Shown in pieces: positions 28,235-37,323 of a stretch of 38,760 nucleotides of DNA (position 1 is the first letter of the stretch; each line of letters starts with the position of its first letter). Location: positions 1-38,760 of the forward strand of contig JAFGXQ010000209.1 in the NCBI GenBank assembly GCA_016936575.1, given 5' to 3'. A program made the translations under genes and the position numbers. The notes under the pieces were generated by a model. The model ran no database searches. It was given only the letters and a program-made list of their open reading frames with translations, and was not told where the DNA came from. The DNA is from Deltaproteobacteria bacterium. Its GTDB lineage: Bacteria > Myxococcota_A > Polyangia > JAAYKL01.

Positions 28235-28879
28235 GTGAAAACGCGGCTCTCAGACGAAATTTTGAAAATATACAACGAATTTGATGCGGCAAGTGACGCG
28301 CTGGCAACCCAATTCGGTATCCACTGCCCCCCCGGATGCGGCTCGTGCTGTGCGTCTCCCAAAGTGGAAGCCACCGTACTTGAAATGATTCCGTTGGCGG
28401 AATGGCTTATCCACGCTCCCGAGGCCCGAGAATATCTACTCTATTTTGAAAACGAAGAACTTCCCCCCCATTGCGCCTTCTACACGCCCGACACCCTTCA
28501 CTTCAATCACGGTCGCTGCAGCGTGTATCCGCATCGCCCCACCCTGTGCCGTCTGTTCGGATTCGCCGCAGTGCGTGACAAACGCGAGAAACCCGTATTC
28601 GCCGCCTGCAAATTCATCAAACAGATGGTGCCCAACGCGGTCAGTGCGGTGCAGGCATATGCCGACGAAGGCAATGACATACTGCTGTTCACCGAAGCCG
28701 CCGCACGGGTAGCCGCACTGGAGCCGTCGCTAGATAGAAGGTACCCCATCAATGAAGCGCTCAAACACGCCCTCGAAAAAGTGGGCATGCGGCTTTACCT
28801 GGAATCACTCGAACAGAACGAACAACCCGACCCCCAACTGGACCCATCCACCCCTCCGGACATGCGCAACTGCAGCTGA
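28235..28879 (+). CDS. YkgJ-type zinc/iron-chelating cysteine-cluster protein
   Basis: This 214-aa cytoplasmic protein has the CxxxCxxCC cluster of the YkgJ/UPF0153 family near its N-terminus (CPPGCGSCC, about residues 28-36) and further family cysteines in GRCSVYPHRPTLCRLFGF and AACKF, which together probably bind a metal. The biochemical role of the family is not established. GTG 28235 is preferred: GGAGG lies five bases before it, and the ATG at 28223 overlaps that site. The last 20 residues are Pro/Asp-rich and probably disordered. Confidence 0.8.
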   Translation: MKTRLSDEILKIYNEFDAASDALATQFGIHCPPGCGSCCASPKVEATVLEMIPLAEWLIHAPEAREYLLYFENEELPPHCAFYTPDTLHFNHGRCSVYPHRPTLCRLFGFAAVRDKREKPVFAACKFIKQMVPNAVSAVQAYADEGNDILLFTEAAARVAALEPSLDRRYPINEALKHALEKVGMRLYLESLEQNEQPDPQLDPSTPPDMRNCS

Positions 28880-28933
28880 CCACCCCTCGCTGCGGTTTTG
28901 CCGAAAGAACAAGCAGTCCGTTCGTAAAATATA

Positions 28934-28963
28934 TTGCACATCGAATTATCCGCGTGCTACATT
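28934..28963 (+). promoter_or_regulatory. Candidate promoter of the 29.1-kb lipoprotein
   Basis: TTGCAC (28934-28939) and TACATT (28958-28963) have an 18-base spacer, and TGC directly before TACATT makes an extended -10. The transcript would begin about 125 bases before the ATG and include the tandem repeat at 29013-29081. Confidence 0.45.
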
Positions 28964-29012
28964 ATTATTACAGTGCATCACACACCTATTGTTGATTTCG
29001 GCATTTACGATC

Positions 29013-29081
29013 TTTTGAAGTCAGAATGCCCTTTTTATTTTGAAGTCAGAATGCCCTTTTTATTCAGAATGCCTTTTTTAT
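29013..29081 (+). repeat. Tandem leader repeat, two full units and one partial
   Basis: Unit 1 (29013-29038, 26 bases) and unit 2 (29039-29063, 25 bases) are identical except for one T. A shortened third unit (29064-29081) keeps TCAGAATGCC and the T run. The core is GAAGTCAGAATGCC followed by C/T-rich sequence ending TTTTTAT. The array ends just before the ribosome site of the 29096 gene. Confidence 0.9.
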
Positions 29082-29095
29082 ACGGAGAGTAATAA

Positions 29096-31036
29096 ATGAA
29101 TGGAATACTTAGATCTTTAAAATTACGGGTTCGCCTGCATGGCATTATCTTTATCTGGGCATTGCTGCCGATTGCCGGATGCAAAAGCGACATTAGCAAA
29201 AACGACAACAACACTGCCGATGACAGCGACAGTGCAACCGACAGTGACACGCTTCTTCCCCGGTGTGTAGCCATTCCCGAAATGAGAATAACAGGCACCA
29301 CCGTCGGCTATGATGCCACTTATATATGGGGGCAAATTCCTGACGCGCCGGAGGAAGTTGCCGTCGTTCTAGGGGAAGGAGCAAATCAGCTGCCGGTCAC
29401 TTCAGGCGAAGCACTGAATATGCCGCTCACGTTCTTAAACAAGTATTCACCGGACGGTTCTCTTGCCTGGGTTCATCTGTTCCAGGGGGATTTCACGTTC
29501 GAACTGTTCCCCTCACCTCAGGGATTTTATATTCAGGGAATCGTTCCCAACGGCGCCACGGCGATACTGGACCAAACCGCGCCGGATGCAACCGTTATCG
29601 GCACCGCTGACATCGCCGCATTTCTGGCAGGGTTCAACGCCGATGGTACATTTGGCTGGGTGAAACCATTCAGCGGGTTGAGCCAACTCGTTGTCACCGC
29701 GACCGGAAGCATCATTGCCACATCTTATACCCCCGGTTCCGCCCACGCGTGGGACGGCCCCAGCAATATTGTGTGGCATCAGTACAGTCCAGCCGGAGAA
29801 CTCGAAAGCGAACATTCGCAATCAGAACCGACCGAAACCATACCGAAAATACAAAGGTTGGCGGACGGCACACTGGAATCATACGGGATTCCTGACGAGT
29901 CACTTCTTTTTATAAAGGCGAAACGCTATTCGAAATATTCGGCCGGCGGCGAATGGGTCAACAGTATCGGCATAGAGTTGTTTGACGAAGCGAGCTTTAA
30001 TTCTCCAGACTACGTAGGTGAGTTGTGGGGCACAGCCAGTGTCAGTTTTGACAACATCATCACCGCCTCATCGGGTGAAGAGTTGGTGGTTGTTACACAA
30101 GAAAAAGAAGTGACCGATACCGGAGAGGAATGGCATTCATATTTTATGTCTTCATTCTCGTCGAATCTGGAACCAATCATCCTCTCGCGACTCATTTTCA
30201 AATACAATGGGACTGAAGGGAGTATCAAACTCATCCGTTGGGCAGATGACGCATATCATGTTGTGTTTGTTCCGGGGTACACCGACACCGACATGTCCGT
30301 TTCTTTTGGGGACGCGACCGACGCTGAACCCCTGACAATTCCCGCGGAAAGTCTCCCGATGATTGCAGCCGTGTATGACTCGACAGGAACCTACCAGTGG
30401 CACAAACAACTGGTGGACGACTCGAGTGTCCGCGCACCGGCAACCGATCTTGTTTCCTATATTGTGCCTGCGCGCTATAACGCCTCTTTTTGCGGCTTCG
30501 CACTTGCGATACCGCCGTCTGACGAAGACTTCACCGAACAGATAGATACCGACTCTGTCTCAATGCTCGGCGAACGTGAATGGCTGACCACGCAATTTGT
30601 TGTATACGACAACCAATATAATCTGATGGGCGTATCGAATGCTTCCATTGCAACAACCTGGAAACTTGAAACCGACGGAAGTATTGTCGCAAACCTGGTC
30701 GAGCGAAACGGCATTGTTACCATAAACGATTCTCCATTCGTCTCGAATGGTCTGAAAATTGTCAAATTCGCCGCAGATGGAACGCTGCCGTACGCGCTTG
30801 ACTCCGGCAAACCCTCCGACTTAAACGAATTGTCTCCAACCCCCTACATCGTGGTTGCCACAGAAGACACCGCTTCATCATCTGTCGGAAAACCCGATGC
30901 ACCGCTCGTGCTGAGTTCCGCCCCGGACCTCAGCAGTGCACACCTGGTGCTTTTCAATGACACTGGCGACGTTACATTAAGCAGCAAAGTTGCAGGTATC
31001 CGTTTCGTATCAGATATGAGTCATTGCCGGCCGTAG
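29096..31036 (+). CDS. Predicted lipoprotein with beta-propeller-like repeats
   Basis: This 646-aa protein has a positively charged N-terminus, a hydrophobic stretch and a lipobox-like PIAGC at about residue 29, followed by a short Asp/Ser-rich linker (DDSDSATDSD). The mature part contains recurring strands of the type YSPDGSLAWVHLF, FNADGTFGWVKPF, YDSTGTYQWHKQL and FAADGTLPY, spaced as in beta-propeller proteins of the SBBP/PQQ-like kind. No catalytic motif is seen. It is probably a cell-surface or periplasmic binding or structural protein. ATG 29096 has GGAGAG upstream. Precise family not recognised. Confidence 0.7.
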   Translation: MNGILRSLKLRVRLHGIIFIWALLPIAGCKSDISKNDNNTADDSDSATDSDTLLPRCVAIPEMRITGTTVGYDATYIWGQIPDAPEEVAVVLGEGANQLPVTSGEALNMPLTFLNKYSPDGSLAWVHLFQGDFTFELFPSPQGFYIQGIVPNGATAILDQTAPDATVIGTADIAAFLAGFNADGTFGWVKPFSGLSQLVVTATGSIIATSYTPGSAHAWDGPSNIVWHQYSPAGELESEHSQSEPTETIPKIQRLADGTLESYGIPDESLLFIKAKRYSKYSAGGEWVNSIGIELFDEASFNSPDYVGELWGTASVSFDNIITASSGEELVVVTQEKEVTDTGEEWHSYFMSSFSSNLEPIILSRLIFKYNGTEGSIKLIRWADDAYHVVFVPGYTDTDMSVSFGDATDAEPLTIPAESLPMIAAVYDSTGTYQWHKQLVDDSSVRAPATDLVSYIVPARYNASFCGFALAIPPSDEDFTEQIDTDSVSMLGEREWLTTQFVVYDNQYNLMGVSNASIATTWKLETDGSIVANLVERNGIVTINDSPFVSNGLKIVKFAADGTLPYALDSGKPSDLNELSPTPYIVVATEDTASSSVGKPDAPLVLSSAPDLSSAHLVLFNDTGDVTLSSKVAGIRFVSDMSHCRP

Positions 31037-31196
31037 GCAGAATAATCAAGACCGAATAGGCGAATCGCGAAGCAGCAACTCTCGCTTCATAGATTTTGTT
31101 CCGTTACCCCGCAGAATGCAGCAGTCCGGAAAACACTGAGACTTGCTATGGCAACAACGGCGCGGCAACCTGTCCGTAACTGCAAATTTCTACTTG

Positions 31197-31230
31197 TGGG
31201 AACATATCCGGCGAACAGCTGTCGTTCCCA
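31197..31230 (+). promoter_or_regulatory. Inverted repeat TGGGAAC-N20-GTTCCCA before a membrane-protein gene
   Basis: Seven-base perfect arms end three bases before ATG 31234, where a ribosome site is expected but not seen. It could be an operator or a translational hairpin. The remaining 160 bases up to the previous gene hold nothing I recognise. Confidence 0.3.
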
Positions 31231-31233
31231 GAT

Positions 31234-31692
31234 ATGAAACAATACAAATCCCTCAATAATAATATCCGCTTTTCTTTTCACGCGGTTCTCTCGGCAACAA
31301 TTCGCGCATTCGCTGTGCTTGTGGCACTGGACGTCATACTGGAATGGGCGTTCGACAAGATATTCGCTGTTCAGGTAAAAGCGATGCTTCCGGATGCCGA
31401 TTTCAACGGTGCGTTTACCTTCATATACTTCACCGTCATTTTCGTAGGATTATTCGGAATTCTCACACTATACGCGGTTGGGAGACCACTGTTTCGTACC
31501 AGATTGCGTGCGGCGCTAGCGGTGGGAACCTTTATCTACTTGTATACCGGCCTGCTCATCATCCAACTATTCAATTTCGGGCTGCTTCCGGAAACCCTTC
31601 TAATCGTTATGGGAGTCACCAACAGTATTGAGCTGCCCGCTGCGCTCGCTATGGGTGTATCGACACTTTCCGAACCAACGGTTCAGAAATAA
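31234..31692 (+). CDS. Small four-helix membrane protein of unknown function
   Basis: This 152-aa protein has about four hydrophobic segments (around residues 15-38, 60-82, 92-112 and 115-138) and a charged, Arg-rich loop between the second and third (GRPLFRTRLR). No family recognised. No ribosome site is evident before ATG 31234, but the hydrophobic pattern supports a real membrane protein. It converges on the barrel-sandwich gene, leaving 52 bases with no clear terminator. Confidence 0.55.
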   Translation: MKQYKSLNNNIRFSFHAVLSATIRAFAVLVALDVILEWAFDKIFAVQVKAMLPDADFNGAFTFIYFTVIFVGLFGILTLYAVGRPLFRTRLRAALAVGTFIYLYTGLLIIQLFNFGLLPETLLIVMGVTNSIELPAALAMGVSTLSEPTVQK

Positions 31693-31744
31693 AATCCACC
31701 GCCCAGGTGATCATTTATGAAATGAAAACACGCATACGAAGTTG

Positions 31745-32806
31745 CTATGCCACATTGGGGCGGGGCACCATTATTTTTCTGTCGTCGGAAATCAACGTCA
31801 CTTCATAGCAGAGCACGGTCACCCCGCTGTCCAACGTCTGGGGTGTACTGGGAATCGCTGAAATCACTGCTTCTTCGCCGTGAAATTCACCGCGGGTAAT
31901 TTGAATCACTGTTCCGATTTCGCGTGCACCGAAAGAATCATTCGCTCCTGCCACCGCCGGCCCCACAAGCTCCGGACGAATCACACCGGCCCTGACCTGT
32001 GTAACGCCGCATACCGATACCTGCGCACCCGCACATGCAGATAGAATTTCTCTTGTACGCTGCGTCATGCGCAAACAGCCGAAGCCTTCTGTCAGCACCA
32101 ACGTACCCCCTACCTGCTCGTCCCCGGTCGCTGCCAGGTTCACATCATCGCCACAAAAAGACAACAGCGATTCGCCGTCCATACTCGGTGCGATCACCGC
32201 CACCGCGCCGTTGCGCAACAAGCGATTCAGTAACTCAAGCGTGAGCGGATCAAAAACACATACGGCCTTTCCGTTCACATCCGCAGCGGCATCGGTCTCC
32301 AACCGGGCGATCACTTCTTTTCCCACACCAAACACACCTTGCACCAACGCGCAGGTCGACTGAATCACCACCCCCTCCACATCATCCGCCGAAATCACCG
32401 TTCCATTCACATACGCTTGCACTTCCACCGGCTTCGGCGCTTCACGTATCATCACGTGGCCCGACACCTTTGAGATGGTTTCCACCTTACCGTCTACCGG
32501 CGAAGAAACCGCACTGTTGAACAGACCGAACATCACCCGCCGACGACCGAACACTTGCCCCCGGGTCACCGCATCCCCGACGTTCACCGTCAATGCATCA
32601 ATTATCCTTGATTTTGAAACTCCCAATATCTGTGCCGCGGCAACCGAATGCACATGCCCCGGCACCATTGCACGCGCAATAACATCCGTTGCGTTGACAA
32701 CATCCCCGGCCCGCACACACACCGACGCTCCCGGCGGTACTTTTCTCACCTTGCGAATGGTGGTTTTTCCCGACACCTGCAACGAAGGAAACGTACCGGC
32801 GGTCAT
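31745..32806 (-). CDS. Barrel-sandwich (lipoyl/RnfC-like) protein of the GlmL-type operon
   Basis: This 353-aa protein has no membrane helix. Two hammerhead-like motifs are visible: an N-terminal VRAGDVVNATDVIAR and, about 55 residues later, NVGDAVTRGQVFG ... SSPVDGKVETI, the pattern of barrel-sandwich domains in NqrA, RnfC and lipoyl carriers. No lipoyl or biotinyl Lys motif (DKA, MKM) is seen, so it is probably not a swinging-arm carrier. The middle (about 150-260) contains FDPLTLELLNRLL and a Gly-rich segment. The last 100 residues look like a small beta-barrel. The start overlaps the GlmL-type stop by four bases (ATGA), which argues for a joint function with that protein. Function unknown. 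Confidence 0.7.
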   Translation of the reverse strand: MTAGTFPSLQVSGKTTIRKVRKVPPGASVCVRAGDVVNATDVIARAMVPGHVHSVAAAQILGVSKSRIIDALTVNVGDAVTRGQVFGRRRVMFGLFNSAVSSPVDGKVETISKVSGHVMIREAPKPVEVQAYVNGTVISADDVEGVVIQSTCALVQGVFGVGKEVIARLETDAAADVNGKAVCVFDPLTLELLNRLLRNGAVAVIAPSMDGESLLSFCGDDVNLAATGDEQVGGTLVLTEGFGCLRMTQRTREILSACAGAQVSVCGVTQVRAGVIRPELVGPAVAGANDSFGAREIGTVIQITRGEFHGEEAVISAIPSTPQTLDSGVTVLCYEVTLISDDRKIMVPRPNVA

Positions 32807-34572
32807 CTCGTCCCCTTTTTCAAAACCGTGTCAAACCTGAAGTTCCCATAGGCCGATAAGGGGCGACCACGCGCGTCCAAAACAATCCCCTGCTTCATAC
32901 CTGAAAATGCATGTGACACTTTCTTACCCATACCGGCCCCCACATTCACTCGGGAATCTGGAATCACTTCAAGCGTGCCGTCACTTACATTCCGAACATG
33001 CACCACGTCTCCCCACGACAACGTACCCGACGCAACGGTTCCATCCGACTGCTCGACGCGGTACGATAAGCATTTTTTTTTGTCTGTCCATTTTCCGACG
33101 GGTACAACCGATACGCACAGGGGAATAATGCAATCATTGAAAAACACCTCCACCGCCGCATCTTCGTCAATTTCGCTCAACACGCCAAGATGCGGCATCA
33201 TGAAGATTGAATCTTTAGCAATGATCGTGATGCCGACAGGTAAAAAAGAATCCATCAGCATGCCCACTGTTTGCATATCGTCCGGCGCATGAGACAACAC
33301 CCCTCCCGACCCGATAATCCAATCTAAATCCCCCACATTCATTTCATCGACTCTGCCGCCTGAAAACCCACCGTCAATATTTCGCTCACCGACGCCGCCC
33401 TTCAATCCCACTGCGAACGCGGTGTGCTGTGCGAACGACAACCGCAGAGCCTCCCGCGCCAACGCGTGTTCCACCGCCAGCTCAACAGACGTTTGAGGAA
33501 TCGTGGTGGGGCGAATGGTTTTGTTCAACAACTGGTTCAGCAGTTCCCCATCTGAAATATCGGTTCCAATCCACCGTTTGATATACGGAATGCCGCTTTC
33601 CTTGAGCACGAATGCGGCGGAGTAACTCATTCCCAGGTTAGCGCTCACTGTGCGATGAAACTGCCCGTTCACCACTGAAAAAACGTCGGTTGTCGCACCG
33701 CCGATATCGACACACACCACGTTCATACTCTTCTTTCTTCCGAGCAGTTGCAGCATCTTTCCCACCGCCGATGGGGTGGGCATAACCTTGGCATCACACA
33801 GCGCAATCAGTTTTGAAAACCCCGGCGCCTGCTTCATCACATGCGCCAGAAACAATTCATGTATTTTATCGCGCGCAAAGGACAATGTTTCTTCTTCCAC
33901 CGTGGGTCGCACGTTTTTCTCAACAATCACTTCTGCGCTTTTTTCAAGAATTCGCGCCACCTCATCGGCCACGCTGCTGTTTCCCGCATACACCACCGGC
34001 AATTGAAACTTGTTGCCGAATCTCGGCTTCGGTTCCGCCAGCGCCAGCAGTTCCGCCAGCTCCACCACGCCCTCCACCTGTCCGCCCTCGGTTCCACCGG
34101 CCAGCAGAACCATATCCGGTCTCAATTTACGCAGACGCTCCACCTGTTCTAAAGTATCGCGTTCATCGTCACAGGCAATACAATCAGTCACAATCGCGCC
34201 GGCGCCGAGCGCCGCCTTCAGCGCAGATGACGCGCTGATATTTTTTACCACGCCCAGCACCACCATCTGCAACCCACCGCCCGCGGACGAAGTGGAAATA
34301 TACATATCGCAACCGTCTTTCCCAACAGCGGGACGAACAATATTGTTGTCGTCATCAATGAGTAGGCGACCGCTCAGTGCCGACAAATCCGCCAACGCGT
34401 TTTTTACACCCACAGTTACGTCTTCGACCGGCGCTTCAACGGTTGTAGGCGCCTCCCCCCGAAATGTCTGCCGATATACGCCGTTCATCTTTTCGACAAG
34501 TATCGCCTTGGTGGTGGTGGACCCGCAATCCGTGATAACAAATACCTTTCCCTCGTTGCGATATTCCGCCAA
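32803..34572 (-). CDS. GlmL/MutL-family ASKHA ATPase
   Basis: This 589-aa cytoplasmic protein belongs to the glutamate-mutase GlmL/MutL family of sugar-kinase/Hsp70-fold ATPases. Visible motifs are phosphate-1 TDCGSTTTKAILVE (about residues 14-27), phosphate-2 VDIGGATTDVFS (about 287-298) and the adenosine-side IGSGGVLSHAP. The last 130 residues add a beta-rich tail (SYRVEQSDGTVASGTLSWGD). GlmL is thought to help the B12-dependent glutamate mutase; no mutase subunit (GlmS/GlmE) is present in this window. The only start consistent with an intact phosphate-1 motif is TTG 34572, two bases after the upstream gene. It forms an operon with the 106-aa and barrel-sandwich proteins. Confidence 0.85.
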   Translation of the reverse strand: MAEYRNEGKVFVITDCGSTTTKAILVEKMNGVYRQTFRGEAPTTVEAPVEDVTVGVKNALADLSALSGRLLIDDDNNIVRPAVGKDGCDMYISTSSAGGGLQMVVLGVVKNISASSALKAALGAGAIVTDCIACDDERDTLEQVERLRKLRPDMVLLAGGTEGGQVEGVVELAELLALAEPKPRFGNKFQLPVVYAGNSSVADEVARILEKSAEVIVEKNVRPTVEEETLSFARDKIHELFLAHVMKQAPGFSKLIALCDAKVMPTPSAVGKMLQLLGRKKSMNVVCVDIGGATTDVFSVVNGQFHRTVSANLGMSYSAAFVLKESGIPYIKRWIGTDISDGELLNQLLNKTIRPTTIPQTSVELAVEHALAREALRLSFAQHTAFAVGLKGGVGERNIDGGFSGGRVDEMNVGDLDWIIGSGGVLSHAPDDMQTVGMLMDSFLPVGITIIAKDSIFMMPHLGVLSEIDEDAAVEVFFNDCIIPLCVSVVPVGKWTDKKKCLSYRVEQSDGTVASGTLSWGDVVHVRNVSDGTLEVIPDSRVNVGAGMGKKVSHAFSGMKQGIVLDARGRPLSAYGNFRFDTVLKKGTR

Positions 34573-34574
34573 TT

Positions 34575-34895
34575 CTACGCCCGCCTTCCGGAAAGCTGCT
34601 CGATACGCTCCACCAATCGCATCACCGAGTCGCGGTGTTCAAGCGCCTTTGCCATTTCATCCAACTCCACCGGGTCTGTCAGAATACCAACCATGGGAAC
34701 TGCGGCATACACCATCTGACTGCCCAGAAAATTCAGCGGCTTCACCATCTCCAGGAAAAAAATGGCAGGGGTTTCCAACCCACGCTGCACCACCTGTTGT
34801 GCGAATTTCTCTAAAATCGAAGGAAGCGACTCGCCGACCGGCACATCACCCGGCGTAAGTGCGAAGGCATGCTTTATCTTTTCTTTAAAAGACAT
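34575..34895 (-). CDS. 106-aa protein of unknown function, first gene of the GlmL-type unit
   Basis: This is a mostly helical 106-aa protein with a hydrophobic centre (ETPAIFFLEMVKPLNFLGSQ, then MVYAAVPMVGIL) and a charged C-terminal helix (LEHRDSVMRLVERIEQL). The central segment is not long enough for a clear membrane span and may be a buried helix or an amphipathic membrane contact. ATG 34895 is chosen; a TTG start at 34931 would add 12 residues. Neither has a strong ribosome site. The gene ends two bases before the GlmL-type start. Family not recognised. Confidence 0.6.
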   Translation of the reverse strand: MSFKEKIKHAFALTPGDVPVGESLPSILEKFAQQVVQRGLETPAIFFLEMVKPLNFLGSQMVYAAVPMVGILTDPVELDEMAKALEHRDSVMRLVERIEQLSGRRA

Positions 34896-34967
34896 ACGCA
34901 AATGGTTGCCCCATTTAAAATAACAAATCAACTAAATGGCGAAACCACGCTTCGCTCCTCACAACTG

Positions 34968-37292
34968 CTACAGAAGGTTCTTTGGAATCAGCGCGGAAGG
35001 GGTCGCGGTGGTAATGAGCCACAGCTGATGGGCGGCTCGGGTCATTCCCACATGCATCAGATGGCGGGCTTCATCAGTTAACGGATAAGAATCATCGTTG
35101 CATTCCACCATGATCACATAATCAAACTCCAGTCCTTTGACCTGGCGAATTTCCGTCACCTCGATTCCGGGAGTGAATGAGAAATCCTGTTCCAACACCA
35201 GTCGCAGGTTGGGAATTTCTGACTTCTTCAACCCCTGGTAGTACAGTTTCGCCTGATTGGCATGGCGCGCAATCACCGCCACGTTGGAAAGCGGCTCCCG
35301 CAGGAATAATTCTCTAAGCGAGGTTCCCAAAAAATCAACCGCCTGGCCCGGGTCTGAAAACTGATGCACCTCGACCGGCGCACCATGCCGCGTGGCCACG
35401 GAATCCTCCCCCGCGAGCGGACCAAGCACATCTCGCGCCACTTCCATCACCTCGATGGTCGAACGATAGGCAATCTTAAGCGGTTCCAAACGTGCCCCCT
35501 GAACGCCCAAATCGTCCATAAACGAATCCCAATCGTCGAATCCGCCCTCTCGAACAATCTTCTGAGCGGTATCTCCCGCGAGCGTAATCGGACGATTTCG
35601 CCCCACCGTGTCGATAAGTGTTTTCACTTCAAGCGCGCTGAAATCCTGCACCTCATCCACCATCATGTGGTCATACTCGATACGACGCCCCCCCTCGCGC
35701 AACCAACCCTTTTTCAACTGGTATAATCGCAGCAGAATCGCGTCGTCTTCCCGATCAAGCGTTGCCCTGTCGTCCTCATCCACCGGTTCATCAGAATCGT
35801 CCATCTCATCAAATATTTTTTTATACGAATCCGTACACCACTGGTGAACACGCGCCAGTTCCTCTTCTGTAAATTCCGCCGGCGCATGCATGTCAAACAT
35901 GTGAATCAGACGTCGCTTGTCGGTAAACAAATCCGCCCAGTCCTCAACAATATCTTCAGACACTTCGGCCATGCGCTGCAATGCGGAATCCAGGGCGATT
36001 GCGGTTTTCATGTCGATGTTATCGCCGTGATCATTTCCGATTCTCACTTCTCCGTCCAACCATCGAAGCAATCGTTTGCGGCGCACATCCAGCGGCATGC
36101 GGTGCAGAATCTTCCATGCTTTTTCAACGCGATGCGCGTCAGCATATCCGTGCACAGCCTGCAACAGTTTTTCGGACTGCGCCTCATCCTGCATGTCCAC
36201 CCATTCTTCGAGAATTCGAAGCAATGCCGGATGTTTCTTCACCCTTGACACAATCGACGGCGTCCATTCACTATAAATGGCAGGCAATCCGCGAACATGC
36301 TTTTTACGCAGACGACTGCACCAGTTTTCAAACGTCCACACCTTCACCCCGCGAACTCCCAAGGCCGGCAGCACATCGGCAATGTACGACGCCAACGCGC
36401 TGTTCAGCACGATAATCACCATATTACCGGGTTTCAGACCAGCGGTTTTACTGTACGCCAGATAGGCAATACGATGCAGCCCCACCGTGGTTTTACCGGA
36501 ACCGGCACTTCCCTGAACGGCCAGCAGCTCGTCATGGTCACTGGAAATCAGTGCGAACTGCTCTTTATCGAGCAAGGCCGAAATCTCTGGAAGATGCTTA
36601 TCTTTGCGAAAATCGCCGTTCGCATCCACCCCCAATTTGCCCGTCTTTTTACCGCGAACCGAACTTCCCTGCCCCCCTGCCAACTTCGCCCCCGCATCCC
36701 GAAGCCGAATCCAATCCTCCCCTTTGTTCACCAACGTGCCGAAGGGGCAATCCACTCGTTTCAGCTGCCCCTGTGTGATGGTGACGGAACGGCGGCTGGA
36801 AATGGTTCCACTGCGAAATTTTCCGCCGAAACTTTCCTCGTATTCATCGCCTTCTTCGTAGCAATAGTACATTCGGCTGACGGGGGCATTGCGCCAGTCC
36901 ACGATGCGAATGCCGTCTGCCGGAGAGATATACGTACGTTTGCCGAGCAGCACATCCCGCACTTCTCCATCTTCGTCCAGTTGCATGTGTCCGAAGTAGG
37001 GGCTGCCCGGGTCAACCGGAACATCCTCGCCCAAGCCGCGCTGTGCGGCAATTGCCTGCAGTCGGGTCATCTGCTCCACCAGAGACGGAACATCTTCCGG
37101 AAGCGCTTCCGCGATCGCGTCCCGCAACTCGATCAATTCCGCGTCGTAATCCGCAAAGGTGCTGGTTTTTTTCGATGATGTAGTCAGGTGAACAACAACC
37201 TTGGAGAGAAGCGCCTGCTCCTCCTGAACAATCTCTTTAATTTTCGAATCTTCACTCACGTCAAATGCCTGTTTGTCATCGGTTTGGTTCAT
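34968..37292 (-). CDS. HelD-like superfamily 1 helicase
   Basis: This 774-aa UvrD-type SF1 protein carries an N-terminal HelD-like part with the signature SPYFGHMQLDEDGE ... RIVDWRNAPVSRMYY. Motor motifs are Walker A GSAGSGKTT with K267, Walker B MVDEVQDFS, KGLEFDYVI, and HVGMTRAAHQLWL. HelD proteins displace or recycle stalled RNA polymerase in Gram-positive bacteria; for Gram-negative homologues a role in DNA or transcription maintenance is only inferred. Start ATG 37292 lacks a clear ribosome site. The 106-aa gene starts 72 bases downstream on the same strand, so it may share a transcript with the GlmL-type unit. Confidence 0.88.
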   Translation of the reverse strand: MNQTDDKQAFDVSEDSKIKEIVQEEQALLSKVVVHLTTSSKKTSTFADYDAELIELRDAIAEALPEDVPSLVEQMTRLQAIAAQRGLGEDVPVDPGSPYFGHMQLDEDGEVRDVLLGKRTYISPADGIRIVDWRNAPVSRMYYCYEEGDEYEESFGGKFRSGTISSRRSVTITQGQLKRVDCPFGTLVNKGEDWIRLRDAGAKLAGGQGSSVRGKKTGKLGVDANGDFRKDKHLPEISALLDKEQFALISSDHDELLAVQGSAGSGKTTVGLHRIAYLAYSKTAGLKPGNMVIIVLNSALASYIADVLPALGVRGVKVWTFENWCSRLRKKHVRGLPAIYSEWTPSIVSRVKKHPALLRILEEWVDMQDEAQSEKLLQAVHGYADAHRVEKAWKILHRMPLDVRRKRLLRWLDGEVRIGNDHGDNIDMKTAIALDSALQRMAEVSEDIVEDWADLFTDKRRLIHMFDMHAPAEFTEEELARVHQWCTDSYKKIFDEMDDSDEPVDEDDRATLDREDDAILLRLYQLKKGWLREGGRRIEYDHMMVDEVQDFSALEVKTLIDTVGRNRPITLAGDTAQKIVREGGFDDWDSFMDDLGVQGARLEPLKIAYRSTIEVMEVARDVLGPLAGEDSVATRHGAPVEVHQFSDPGQAVDFLGTSLRELFLREPLSNVAVIARHANQAKLYYQGLKKSEIPNLRLVLEQDFSFTPGIEVTEIRQVKGLEFDYVIMVECNDDSYPLTDEARHLMHVGMTRAAHQLWLITTATPSALIPKNLL

Positions 37293-37323
37293 TTCGACAA
37301 AAACGGCATATTACCATTTTATT

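Noticed and set aside
33813..34858. Pro/Ser-rich plus-strand ORFs opposite the GlmL-type gene
   Set aside because: They are antisense to a gene with clear ASKHA motifs.
36297..37178. 293-codon plus-strand ORF opposite the HelD-like gene
   Set aside because: Antisense to conserved helicase motifs, with no sensible protein composition.
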